The notes: generated from the letters alone by a model not told the origin. 64,000 bases of DNA from Hemerocallis citrina (GCA_017893485.1 CM030364.1:46022254-46086253), one strand, 5' to 3'. Positions 10,733-22,784 are shown, numbered from the stretch's first letter. Numbers and translations: made by a program.

Positions 10733-13700
10733 ATGGATAGAAGTTGGATTAGTAAACCACGATTATCCAAGGAGTACCGTGATGGTATTAAAGATTTTAT
10801 TATCTTTGCCAAACGACATTCCCGTGATCCCAACCTAATCCTTTGTCCATGCCTCTGGTGTACAAATTGTAATTTGAGGACATGTGACGTAGTACATACA
10901 CATTTGGTTGTCAACGGTTTTCTTCAAGGGTACACACGGTGGTTTTGTCATGGAGAGAATCATACATCAGCTCCTGTTCGTCCGGTTGTATTAGAAAATG
11001 AAGATGAGCCCTTAGTGAACGAAGACTTAAGTGTTTCCGATGAGATGCATGCCTTGTTGCAAGACGCCTTGGGGATTCATAATGTTTCTTTCCACACCAA
11101 TAATCCAACAACCCAAGTTCATAATGAGTCAACAGAAACATCACACATTGGTGGTGGAGTGGACGAAGAAATGCCTGACCCCGCCCCTGAAAATAATAAG
11201 CAGCAAGAATCCTTCGCTAAGTTGCTTGAAGATGCTAGTACTCCGCTGTACCGCGATTGCACCAAATTCTCTAAATTCTCATTCATTGTCAGACTATTTC
11301 AGATTAAATGTTTAAACGGGTGGTCTGCTAAGTCCTTCAGTATGCTACTTGAACTATTGAATGAAGCATTTCCAGAAATCTGTATTCCAAACTCAGCCTA
11401 TAAAATCAAAAAATTCCTAAATTCTTTCGATCTAGGGTATGAGAAGATAGCAGCATGTCCAAATGACTGTATGCTTTTTACGGGAGGTAAGAAAAGTCTG
11501 GAGAATTGCGAAGTCTGTGGTTCTTCGAAATGGACAGAAACACCAAATCAAGACGATCAAGCCAGTGGATCTACTAAGAGAAGTAGGAGAAAGAAGCCTG
11601 CCAAAATAATGCATTACTTTCCTCTGATTCCTAGGCTACAAAGATTGTTTATGTCTACGAAAACTTCTTCTGATATGAAATGGCATGCTGAAGGTCGCAC
11701 TAATGATGGGATTCTTAGACATCCTGCTGATTCTCAATCTTGGAAAAAATTTGATGAAAGATATCCCGATTTTGCAGAAGATCCTCGAAATGTGAGACTT
11801 GGACTAGCTAGTGATGTTTTCAACCCTTTTAGGCAAATGAGTAGTACATACAGTATATGGCCTGTTGTGTTAATACCATACAATTTGCCACCTTGGAAAT
11901 GCATGAAGCAGTCCTCATTTATTTTGTCCATGATAGTTCCTGGACCGACAGGTCCTGGAAATGATATAGATGTGTACCTACAACCGTTAATAGATGAACT
12001 TAAGAAATTGTGGGTGGGTGTTCCAACCTATGATGTTGTGGCTAAAGAAACATTTTCTCTTCGGGTCGGGTTGTCTTGGACAATCAATAATTTTCCAGCA
12101 TATGCAAATTTATCTGGATATAGCACTAAAGGACGTTATGCATGTCCTTGTTCAAGGTGGTTGTACAATGGCAGAAAGTTTTGCTATATGGGTCATAGGA
12201 GATGGTTGCCTGACACACATATATTTCAGGCAGAGACAGCGACATTTGATGGTACCGACGAGTGGGAACATGCTCCTAGAGCTTTTTCTGGGTCAGATAT
12301 TTTGAAGCGGGTAGATGATCATCAGTTCAAATATGGAAAAGAACCACAAGTCAGCAAAAAGGGCAAGAAAAGGGCAAGGCCGGAGCAAGGTGAAGAGACC
12401 GATCTATGTGGCGAAGATGAGGATCAGAACATGACGAGTTTAGGTGCATGGAAGAAGAAGAGTATTTTCTTCAAGTTGTCGTATTGGGAATTCAAATTAT
12501 TGCGACATAATTTAGATGTGATGCATATCGGAAAAATATTGGTGAAAATTGTATAGGAACGGTTATAGGAGATGACCGGAAGACAAAGGACAATCTCAAG
12601 AGCCGACTTGATTTGAAATCAACGGGCATTCGACATGAGTTGTGCCCAGAGGAATTACCGAACGGGAAAGTACTCCTACCTCCTGCAATCTATTCAGTGT
12701 CAAAATCGGAGTTGGAATTGTTTTGCAAAGTTCTACTGGAACTTAAAGTTCCTGATAGCTATTCTTCTAACATAGCAAGATGTGTCAACTTTAAAGAGAA
12801 GAGGCTTCAGGGTCTAAAGTCACACGACTACCACGTCCTAATGCAGGATCTCCTTCCTGTGGCCCTAAGGTCTTCAATGTGTGAGCAAATCACTACCGTC
12901 CTGAAAGATCTTTGTAGCATATATAAAGGTATTTGCTCAAGAATGCTTCGTGTTGAAGATATTGACCAATTGGAGCAGCGGGCGGCATTGACACTTAGTA
13001 AAATGGAGATGATATTTTCGCCATCGTTCTTCACTATAATGATTCACAAGGTAATCCACCTTGCTGGTGAAGCCAGAATCGGCGGTCCTCTTCACTATCG
13101 GTGGATGTACCCCATTGAGAGGTAAAAGAATTCATGCATCTTACAAAACAGAATTTTCAAAAGCTTATTTCTTTTAATCCCCTACTTCGCTCTAATTCAT
13201 TAATTATACATGTTCAGGTACTTATACCGGCTCAAGGGTTATGTTAAAAATAGAGCACATCTTTGACTAGACCAAGGAGAAATCCAAACATTTCCAATCT
13301 TGATGGTGCTAAATATCTTTTTGATACTGCTGGCACTACTGTTGGTAAAGTTGATGCATTTAAGCTAGATAACTTAATGTGGGAACAGGCACATCGATAT
13401 GTGCTAGACCACCATGCATCAGTGGAACCATTTCGAAAGTAAGTTGCTTTTGAATTTAAATCGAATATAGTGAAAACCACAGAGTTCGATATTAACTTAC
13501 TTTTGTTATTCCTTATTTCAATTGCTTGTATTTTAGCGAATTTGTCAGGGACATCAAACGAAGGGCTAGACCAAGAAGACTACCACCACGTGAACAAAAC
13601 AAGTTGATGAATGAAAAATTTCATAAGTAGTTTGAATCTCATGTAGGTGAATTAAGAAAATGCAAGTTAATCTTCATTATATCTACATTATCCATGGTGC

Positions 13701-14399
13701 TGATACGATTTGCGCAAAATTAATAGGTACATTCTTTGGGTCCTGAAGGTGTCATCTGAAATACAAGTACTTGCCAAGGGTCCCTATAAGATGGCCAAAA
13801 GATACGGAGGATACATATTCAATGGCTTTAGATTTCGTACTAAAGATCGTGAATGTAATTTGAAGTCTCAAAATAGTCGAATGGTAGTGACTTCTAAGAC
13901 TAGAAGTTATGCTTCCAAGTCGGACATGAGGCCGGTAGATGGAGATCTCGACTACTATGGAGTGCTCACGGATATCATTGAATTGAACTATTTTGGTCAT
14001 TTTCGTGTTGTCTTATTTCGTGGGGATTGGGCTGAGTTTGATAGGAATTTTGCTAATAACATTGATAAGTTAGGTTTCACAGTTGTAAACTTCTCAAAAT
14101 TGATTAACATCGGTACACACATTAGCCACGAACCATTTGTGTTCCCATCCCAAGTGCAACAAGTGTTCTACATTGAAGATCCAATCCTGCCAAAATCGTA
14201 TGTGGCTCTTGAGATGCAACCAAGAGATGTATTCCAACTGGGCGATACTTCAGACGATGAAGACGGTGAAGCCATGAACAGTTACATTACTTCTGAGTTT
14301 CCTATGTTTGATGTAAACACAACCGACGGCGGAATTTGCGGGACTTGGCTCCACAAGGATGGAGAAGAGGGCGATGTATTGGAAGATGTCGTATTGTAG
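10733..14399 (+). pseudogene. TNPD-type CACTA transposase (Transposase_21), disabled
   Basis: The ATG at 10733 opens MDRSWISKPRLSKEY, the conserved start of plant tnp2 transposases (Transpos_assoc domain with CPC..C), followed by a Transposase_21 core (from about residue 312, SDMKWHAEGR, to GYSTKGRYACPCS). One base is missing in an A run at 12532-12536, so HNLDVMHIGK shifts frame; restoring frame by eye gives the DUF4218 region with SHDYHVLMQDLLPVALR. Splice-like junctions at 13121/13218, 13438/13537 and 13646/13727 connect later exons. Further damage: a gap after KNRAH (near 13255-13270) where the conserved stretch between DUF4218 and the next region is missing, and TAG at 13628-13630 replacing a usual Trp. 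The final exon (to 14399) carries DUF4216 (LDYYGVLTDIIELNYFG). The enzyme would cut element ends; this copy cannot encode it whole. Confidence 0.88.
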
Positions 14400-14662
14400 T
14401 TTACTTGATTTTCATAGCTCAATATTATATGTCCTGTAATTTTTGTGTCTTAAATCTTGTTGTAATATCATATCTTGTAATTCCGAACATGTTGTATGTG
14501 AATTTAATAATTGGTTTAATTATCTTTCTAATTTCTACTGCTTGGTGTCATTTACATTAAACAATGTTTAGTGTCATTTGCATCAAACTATCATTGTAGT
14601 TGAATTTGTTACAAATCTCACTTTTTTAATTTTTTGTAATTATGTTGGTTTGTTAATCCTAG

Positions 14663-14880
14663 ATAATAGTGGCAGTCAAACAGAGGAGGGGGAGGGTAGC
14701 ACGCCGCCCACTGTCAAAAAATATCGAGGGCGAACTAAGATGACGGGCATATGGAAACTTAAGAATGACTAAAGGATTGTGGTGGAGGAAAACGGTGTCG
14801 GGCAACCAGTTGGTGATAATGCAAGCAAATTCTCATCCTTTATTGGGGTAATAGCAAGGAACCCACGGATAATTTCACCG
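14663..14880 (+). pseudogene. TNPA/Ptta-like CACTA second-protein exon, broken
   Basis: An exon bounded by TTAATCCTAG and GTAAGTC encodes YRGRTKMTGIWKL, then after a TAA stop, RIVVEENGVGQPVGDNASKF and SFIGVIARNPRI. This order is characteristic of the plant En/Spm-associated Transposase_24/Ptta family, which accompanies TNPD in CACTA elements and is thought to bind subterminal repeats. The internal stop replaces a usual Gly/Gln region. No next exon of the family is recognisable before array 2. Confidence 0.65.
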
Positions 14881-14959
14881 GTAAGTCTTTAAATTGATAA
14901 TTTTGAAGATATTATAATTTTGAATGCATGAAAGACATGTATTAGTGTTTGTGAGTCTG

Positions 14960-15290
14960 CATTGTGGCTATCGTTTATGTTCCTTAATTGAGCTGTGATT
15001 AGAAAGAAAGGGCTCGAGTGGAGATCTAGAAACCCATATAGAGACATCTCGTTTATTATAATCTATAATTATTGTTGGACCAACCCCCTCTTGCTGTGTG
15101 CGTGTGTTGAAGAGAAAGAAGGGATGAGAAAGAGTTGAGGAAAATGCCTCTATGTTAGCCTGGTGTATCCTCATTCTCTACCATTCCTCTTTCTGGCTCC
15201 ATTTATGGCATCTATATTAAATTGGTTTCCTTCCACAATGACAGTTCCGTAAAAGTACACTTGGTATGAGCCCTATTCTTATTGTTCTTC
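14960..15290 (+). repeat. Internal CACTA module, copy 1
   Basis: Block with GGGCTCGAGTGGAGATCT, ATATAGAGACATCTCGTT and TGTATCCTCATTCTCTACC. The same block recurs at about 15650-16010 and 20930-21265 (and 1170-1505 in copy A), so it marks internal duplications in the element. Confidence 0.8.
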
Positions 15291-15440
15291 AATAAAATTG
15301 GAAATTTTGGTGATCCAACTAGTGATCATAGCTGCACCCCACCGCATACTCACAAATACTAATACGTGTCGTTCATGCATTCTATGACCAACCCCACTTT
15401 GGCATATAGCATGCTTTGATGACATTCTATGACCTGCACA

Positions 15441-15624
15441 CATGTTTGTTCCGCCCAATTCTTGTACAGATTTGGAGGATTTTGGTATACAGCTAGCATC
15501 CTTAGTTGACAGTGAACCCATTTTGATAAAAAATCATGCTAAGATGACAATCAGATGCATGAATTCAGCTTCTTTAACAGTAAAAGAAAATGAAAATTTG
15601 CAGTATCTAAGCATATATGTTTCT
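15441..15624 (-). repeat. Inverted partial copy of the 244-bp unit
   Basis: The reverse complement of about three quarters of one array unit (TTCTTGTACAGATTTGGAGG at its left end), lying alone between two copies of the internal module. It is the only inverted copy I see. Confidence 0.85.
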
Positions 15625-15649
15625 AGATCCAGGATCACAAATTTTGATT

Positions 15650-16010
15650 GGGCTGTGATTGGATTTTTTAGTGACTATCAACAAGTGTTATTAATTGGGC
15701 TGTGATTAGAAAGAGAGGGCTCGAGTGGAGATCTGGAAATCCATATAGAGACATCTCGTTCATAATAATTTATTATTATTGTTGTTCTTATCACTCTTGC
15801 TGTTGTTGCTGATGTCTCTTTATGTGCGTTTGCTGAAGAGAAAGCAGGGATGAGAGAGAGATGAGGAAAATGCCGCTATGTTAGCCTGGTGTATCCTCAT
15901 TCTCTACCATTCCTCTTTCTGGCTTCTATATTTGGTTTCCTTCCACGATGACAGGTCCTTAAAACTACACTTGATATGAGCCCTATTCTTATTTTTCTTC
16001 AATAAAAATG
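15650..16010 (+). repeat. Internal CACTA module, copy 2
   Basis: Second copy of the block described at 14960-15290, with (TTG)n-like trinucleotides and the TCCTTCCACGATGACAG segment. It ends just before array 2. Confidence 0.8.
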
Positions 16011-16154
16011 GGAGTTTTGGTTATCCAACAAACATGTACCCGCATACTACCAAATGGCATTTTCTTTAGAAAGTCGGACTCCGAAGAATCGATCTATGAC
16101 TAGAATCTCCATTCAAAGCCCAATCAAAATTTGTCATCCTGGATCTAAATCTTT

Positions 16155-19100
16155 TTTGAGCCACAAACATCATGATTTAGTTGTGATGAAGAAATAATAG
16201 AGAAACATATATGCTTAGATACTGGAAATTTTCATTTTCTTTTACTATTAAAGAAGCTGAGTTCATGCATCTGATTGCCTTCTTAGCATGATTTTTTTAC
16301 CAAAATGGGTTCACTGTCAACTAAGGATGCTATATGTATACAAAAATCCTCCAAATCTGTACAAGAATTGGGCTGAACAAACCGTGTGCAGCCTTATTTT
16401 GGAGCCACAAATATCAATGGTTTAGTTGGGATGAAGAATTAATAGACAAACACATATGCTTAGATACTGGAAATTTTCATTTCCTTTTGCTGTTAAAGAA
16501 ACTGATCGCATGCATCTGATTGTCATCCTAACATGATCTTTTTACCAAAATGGGTTGACTGTCAACTAAGGATGCTGGCTGTATACCAAAATCCTCCAAA
16601 TCTGTACAAGAATTGGGCAGAACAAACCTTGTGCAGCCTTATTTTGGAGCCACAAACATCAATGGTTTAGTTGGGATGAAGAATTAATAGACAAACATAT
16701 ATGCTTAGATACTGGAAATTTTCATTTCCTTTTACTGTTAAAGAAACTGATCGCATGCATCTGATTGTCATCGTAGTATGATTTTTTTACCAAAATGGGT
16801 TGACTGTCAACTAAGGATGCTGGCTGTATACCAAAATCCTCCAAATCTGCACAAGAATTGGGCTGAACAAACCTTGTGCAGGTTTATTTTGGAGCCACAA
16901 ACATCATGATTTAGTTGGGATGAAGAATTAATAGAGAAACATATATGCTTAGATACTGGAAATTTTCATTTTCTTTTACTGTTAAAGAAACTGAATTCAT
17001 GCATCTGATTGTCATCTTAGCAAGATTTTTTTACCAAAATGGGTTCACTGTCAACTAAGGATGCTGTATGTATACCAAAATCATCCAAAACTGTGTAAGA
17101 ATTGGGCTGAACAAACCTTGTGCAGGTTTCTTTTGGAGCCACAAACATCATGATTTAGTTGGGATGAAGATTTAATGGAGAAATATATATGCTTAGATAC
17201 TGGAAATTTTCATTTTCTTTTACTGTTAAAGAAGCTAAATTCCTGCATCTGATTGTCATCTTAGCATGATTTTTTAACCAAAATGGGTTAACTGTCAACT
17301 AAGGATGCTGGCTGTATACCAAAATCCTCCAAATCTGTACAAGAATTGGGCTGAACAAACCTTATGCACGTTTATTTTGGAGCCACAAATATCATGATTT
17401 AGTTGGGATGAAGAAATAATAGAGAAACATATATGCTTAGATACTGGAAATTTTCATTTTCTTTTACTGTTAAAGAAGCCGAGTTCATGCATCTGATTGC
17501 CTTCTTAGCATGATTTTTTAACCAAAATGGGTTAACTGTCAACTAAAGATTCCGTATGTATACCAAAATCCTCCAAATCTGTACAAGAATTGGGCGGAAC
17601 AAACCTTGTGCAGGTATATTTTGGAGCCACAAACATCATGATTTAGTTGGGATGAAGAATTAATAGAGAAACATATATGCTTAGATACTGGAAATTTTCA
17701 TTTTCTTTTACTGTTAAAGAAACTGAATTCATTCATCTTATTGTCATCTTAGCATGATTTTTTTACCAAAATTGGTTCACTTTCAACTAAGGATGCTGTA
17801 TGTATACCAAAATTCTCCGAAACTATACAAGAATTGGGCTGAACAAACCTTGTGCAGGTTTCTTTTGGAGCCACAAACATCATGATTTAGTTGGGATGAA
17901 GAAATAATAGACAAACATATATGCTTAGATACTGGAAATTTTCATTTTCTTTTACTGTTAAAGAAGCTAAGTTCATGCATCTGATTGCCATCTTAGCATG
18001 ATTTTTTTACCAAAATGGGTTCACTGTCAACTAAGGATGCTGTATGTATACCAAATTCCTCCAAATCTGTACAAGAATTGGGCGGAACAAACCTTGTGCA
18101 GCCTTATTTTGGAGCCACAAACATCAATGGTTTAGTTGGGATGAAGAATTAATAGACAAACATATATGCTTAGATACTGGAAATTTTCATTTTCGTTTAC
18201 AGTTAAAGAAACTGAATTCATGCATCTGATTACCATCTTAGCATGATTTTTTTACCAAAATGGGCTCACTGTCAACTAAGGATGTTGTATGTATACCAAA
18301 ATTCTCCAAAACTGTACAAGAATTGGGCTGAACAAACCTTGTGCAGGTTTCTTTTGGAGCCACAAACATCATGGTTTAGTTAGGATGAAGAATTAATGGA
18401 GAAACATAATTGCTTAGATACTGGAAATTTTCATTTTCATTTACTGTCAAAGATGCTGAATTCATGCATCTGATTGCCATCTTAGCATGATTTTTTTACC
18501 AAAATGGGTTAACTGTCAACTAAGGATGCTGTATGTACACCAAAATCTTCCAAAACTGTACAAGAATTGGGCTGAACAAACCTTGTGCAGGTTTATTATG
18601 GAGCCACAAACATCATGATTTTGTTGGGATGAAGAATTAATAGAGAAACATATATGTTTAGATACTGGAAATTTTCATTTTCTTTAACTGTTAAAGAAAC
18701 TGATCGCATGCATCTGATTGTCATCTTGGCATGATTTTTTTTACCAAAATGGGTTCACTGTCAACTAAGGATGCTGTATGTATACCAAAATCCTCCAAAT
18801 CTGTACAAGAATTGGGCTGAACAAACCTTGTGCAGGTTTCTTTTGGAGCCACAAACATCATGGTTTAGTTGGGATGAAGAATTAATGGAGAAACATATAT
18901 GCTTAGTTACTGAAAATTTTCATTTTCTTTTACTGTTAAAGAAGCTGAATTCATGCATCTGATTGTCATCTTAGCATGATTTTTTAACCAAAATGGGTAA
19001 ACTGTCAACTAAGGATGCTGGCTGTATACCAAAATCATCCAAATCTGTACAAGAATTGGGCTGAACAAACCTTGTGCAGGTTTATTTTGGAGCCACAAAC

Positions 19101-20904
19101 ATCATGATTTAGTTGGGATGAAGAAATAATAGAGAAACATATATGCTTAGATACTGGAATTTTTCATTTTCTTTTACTATTAAAGAAGCTGAGTTCATGC
19201 ATCTGATTGCCTTGTTAGCATGATTTTTTAACCAAAATGGGTTAACTATCAACTAAGGTTGCTGTATGTATACCAAAATCCTCCAAATCTGTACAAGAAT
19301 TGGGTGGAACAAACCTTGTGCATGTTTATTTTGGAGCCACAAACATCATGATTTAGTTGGGATGAAGAATTAATAGAGAAACATATATGCTTAGATACTT
19401 GAATTTTTCATTTTTTTTTACTGTTAAAGAAACTGAATTCATGCGTCTGATTGTCATCTTAGCATGATTTTTTTACCAAAATGGTTTCACTGTCAGCTGT
19501 ATGTATACCAAAATCCTCCAAAACTGTACAAGAATTGGGCTAAACAAACCTTGTGCAGGTTTCTTTTGGAGCCACAAACATCATGATTTAGTTAGGATGA
19601 AGAAATAATAGAGAAACATATATGCTTAGATACTGGAAATTTTCATTTTCTTTTACTGTTAAAGAAGCTGAGTTCATGCATCTGATTGCCATCTTAGCAT
19701 GATTTTTTTACCAAAATGGGTTCACTGCCAACTAAGGATGCTGTATGTATACCAAAATCCTCCAAATCTGTACAAGAACTGGGCGGAACAAACCTTGTGC
19801 AGCCTTATTTTGGAGCCACAAATATCAATGGTTTAGTTGGGATGAAGAATTAATAGACAAACATATATGCTTAGATACTGGAAATTTTCTTTTTCTTTTA
19901 CTGTTAAAGAAACTGAATTCATGCATCTGATTGCCATCTTAGCATGATTTTTTTACCAAAATGGGTTCACTGTCAACTAAGGATGCTGTATGTATACCAA
20001 AATCCTACAAAACTGTACAAGAATTTGGCTGAACAAACCTTGTGCAGGTTTCTTTTGGAGCCACAAACATCATGGTTTAGTTGGGATGAAGAATTAATGG
20101 AGAAACATATATGCTTAGATACTGGAAACTTTCATTTTCTTTTACTATCAAAGATGCTGTATTCATGCATCTGATTGGCATCTTAGCATGATTTTTTTAC
20201 CAAAATGGGTTAACTGTCAACTAAGGATGCTGTATGTATACCAAAATCCTCCAAAACTGTACAAGAATTGGGCTGAACAAACCTTGTGCAGGTTTATTTT
20301 GGACACAAACATCATGATTTAGTTGGGATGAAGAATTAATAGAGAAACATATATGCTTAGATACTGAAAATTTTCATTTTCTTTTACTGTTAAAGAAACT
20401 GATCGCATGCATCTGATTGGCATCTTAGCATGATTTTTTTTACCAAAATGAGTTAACTGTCAACTAAGGATGTTGTATGTATACTAAAATCCTCCAAATC
20501 TATACAAGAATTGAGCTGAACAAACCTTGTGCAGGTTTCTTTTGGAGCCACAAACATCATGGTTTAGTTGGGATGAAGAATTAATGGAGAAACATATATG
20601 CTTAGATACTGGAAATTTTCATTTTCTTTTACTGTTAAAGAAGCTGAATTCATGCATCTGATTGTCATCTTAGCATGATTTTTTAACCAAAATGGGTTAA
20701 CTGTAAACTAAGGATGCTGGCTGTATACCCAAATCCTCCAAATCTGTACAAGAATTGGGCTGAACAAACCTTGTGCAGGTTTATTTTGGAGCCACAAACA
20801 TCATGTTTTAGTTGGGATGAAGAATTAATAGACAAACATATATGCTTAGATACTGGATATTTTCATTTTCTTTTACTGTTAAAGAAGCTGAATTCATGCA
20901 TCTG
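16155..20904. repeat. ~244-bp tandem repeat array 2 (about 20 units)
   Basis: Direct repeats of about 244 bp. Units differ in a few positions: G/A in CATCATGATTTAG versus CATCAATGGTTTAG, GGTTTATTTTGG versus GCCTTATTTTGG. Subtypes alternate, which suggests multi-unit amplification steps. The last five units (from 19762) are identical by eye to 1-1143. If the candidate exon at 21342 belongs to the TNPA-like gene, this array lies in one of its introns. Confidence 0.95.
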
Positions 20905-20929
20905 AAGATTTAAGATTTAGGATGGCAAA

Positions 20930-21265
20930 TTTTGATTGGGCTGTGATTGGATTGTTTAGTGGTTGTCGTCTATGTTCTTAATTGGGCTGTGATTAGAAAG
21001 AGATGGCTCGAGTGGAGATCTGGAAACCCATATAGAGACATCTCGTTTATAATAATTTTTTATTATTGTTGTTCTTGTCGCTCTTGCTGTTGTTGCTGAT
21101 GTCTCTTTGTGTGCGTGTGCTGAAGGGAAAGAAGGGATGAGAGAGAGATGAGGAAAATGCCGCTATGTTAGCCAGGTGTATCCTCATTCTCTACCATTCT
21201 TTGTTTCCATTTCTAGCTTCTATATTTGGTTTCCTTCCACGATGACAGTTCCTTAAAACTACACT
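20930..21265 (+). repeat. Internal CACTA module, copy 3
   Basis: Third copy of the module, immediately downstream of array 2, so each array boundary on this side is marked by it. Its counterpart in copy A is 1169-1504. Confidence 0.8.
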
Positions 21266-21341
21266 TAATATGAGCCCCTTCTTATTTTTCTTATTTTTCT
21301 TATATTTGGTTTCCTGTTGAACTAAATTTTTTTTTTCATAG

Positions 21342-21383
21342 AGCGGTCACTCAGATGAAGGAAATTCTGATGATCAGCACTGA
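21342..21383 (+). CDS. Candidate terminal exon of a CACTA gene
   Basis: A T-rich tract ending TTTTTTCATAG is followed by a frame reading SGHSDEGNSDDQH and a TGA. The acidic, hydrophilic tail and 3' position would suit the last exon of a TNPA-like gene, but 13 residues are too few for a firm assignment. The same sequence is at 1581-1622 in copy A. Confidence 0.25.
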   Translation, partial: SGHSDEGNSDDQH

Positions 21384-21733
21384 AGCTACTCGAGGGGTAT
21401 GGATCTGTGGTCAGCCTACTCTAGTTGTTGTTGTTATGTTGTCCTTGTTGTTGTTATATTCTGGATTGTTGTTTTAAGTAATTGTTGAGATATTTGGGAT
21501 GTTAATTACTGTATTTGTTAATTATGACACTGTGTTAATTATGCGGTGAATTTGGACGATTAATGGACTATGTGTGAAACTTTATTATCTTAATTAATTC
21601 TTGTGTTTGGTTGTGATTTGCGCATTAATATGCCTGAAATTGGTTGAATCAGTTGTGAATTAGTTTACAGGTTCTTTAAATGAAATTGTGAATTGAAATC
21701 GAATGAAAAGTTGGAGTAGGAAAAACCAACGGG

Positions 21734-22320
21734 CATACACCGGCGTTTCATAGAACGCCGGTGTATCTAATCGTTTAGTTGAAAATTTCGTTAGGGGGGG
21801 CGTTTCCACGCACGCCGGTGTACCCATATATCTATAGCGGCGCGTCAGAAAACGCCGGTGAATATTTATATACCGGCGTTTCCACGCACGCCGGTGTACC
21901 CATATATCTATAGCGGCGCGTCAGAAAACGCCGGTGAATATCTATATACCGGCGTTTTATAACACGCCGGTGATTGTAATTAGGGAAATAAGGGCGCTCA
22001 GAAACAAGCATACACCGGCGTTCAATGACCGCCGGTAAATATTGGACATACACCGGCATTTCTACAAACGCCAGTGAAAGATATATACCGGCGGTATGTG
22101 ACCGCCGGTGAATGTATATTGGGGAAAGAACGACATTCAGAAATTCGCATATACCAGCGTTTGTCTGGCCGCCGGTGTATTTTCAAGATATACCGGCGTC
22201 CAGAAGAAACGCCGGTGAATGCACCTATCTTTCCACGACGCTCGATTCGGCGATATTTGTACCGGCATTTTTATAAACGCAGGTGTAGGGCTAAAAACGC
22301 GCCGGCGAATAACTTCTGTG
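21734..22320. repeat. CACTA 3' subterminal palindromic modules (copy B)
   Basis: Same dozen modules as 1974-2560, spaced roughly 30-60 bp, two of them in a tandem duplicate (GGCGCGTCAGAAAACGCCGG at about 21839 and 21913). Several modules vary in the left half (GGCATT, AGCGTT) while the right half CGCCGG is better kept. Confidence 0.85.
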
Positions 22321-22328
22321 TTGTAGTG

Positions 22329-22555
22329 AAATATGTAAAATCAAATCATTTGAAATTTATTTGCCCATCCATCATGTGACTATAAAAAAAAATAATTTTC
22401 AGCCATACAATTTTGTAATACTTCAAAGGATGGACAAATGAATTTAAAATGATTTGATTTTACATATTTAGACTAATTTCGGATCGTCGATATGAAGGTG
22501 GAAAGGCCAAGTGCACACGCCGTGTGCACCATAGGTGGTGCACAACGGAAGACTT

Positions 22556-22558
<3 letters not shown>
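22329..22558. mobile_element. Palindromic MITE, right part after CACTA (copy B)
   Basis: Starts with the AAA target duplication and completes the element begun at 8066. Without the CACTA the element is about 340 bp with arms of about 150 bp and ends ...GTGCACAACGGAAGACTT. A related single arm is at 31985-32146. Confidence 0.78.
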
Positions 22559-22559
<1 letters not shown>

Positions 22560-22617
<58 letters not shown>

Positions 22618-22784
22618 GTAAAATGGATATGAGCAACTTGCTCATTTAGTAAATGAGCAATTGATTATGTGGCATACATGTGCTACATTGGACAACTAAC
22701 CATTTTAAAGATTTTCAAATCACATGTATGCCACATCATCAATTGCTTATTCACTAAATGAGCAAGTTGCTCATATCCCTTTTT

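Larger units (their letters stand above)
8179..22328 (+). mobile_element. Complete CACTA (En/Spm) transposon, 14,150 bp
   Basis: Terminal inverted repeats: CACTACAACACA at 8179 and TGTGTTGTAGTG ending at 22328. Both flanks are AAA (8176-8178 and 22329-22331), the 3-bp target duplication expected of CACTA elements. Layout: 5' subterminal palindromes (8206-8445), pyrimidine-rich leader (8446-8745), 244-bp array 1 (8745-10135), TNPD-type gene (10733-14399), TNPA-like exon (14663-14880), repeated internal modules, array 2 (about 16155-20904), 3' region and subterminal palindromes (21734-22320). The transposase genes are damaged, so the element is probably not autonomous, although its ends are complete. 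Confidence 0.93.

Noticed and set aside
183..20905. Many ~60-76 codon reading frames in the 244-bp repeats taken as genes
   Set aside because: They recur at the repeat period, have no recognised domain and no gene context; best explained as open frames in a young tandem repeat.
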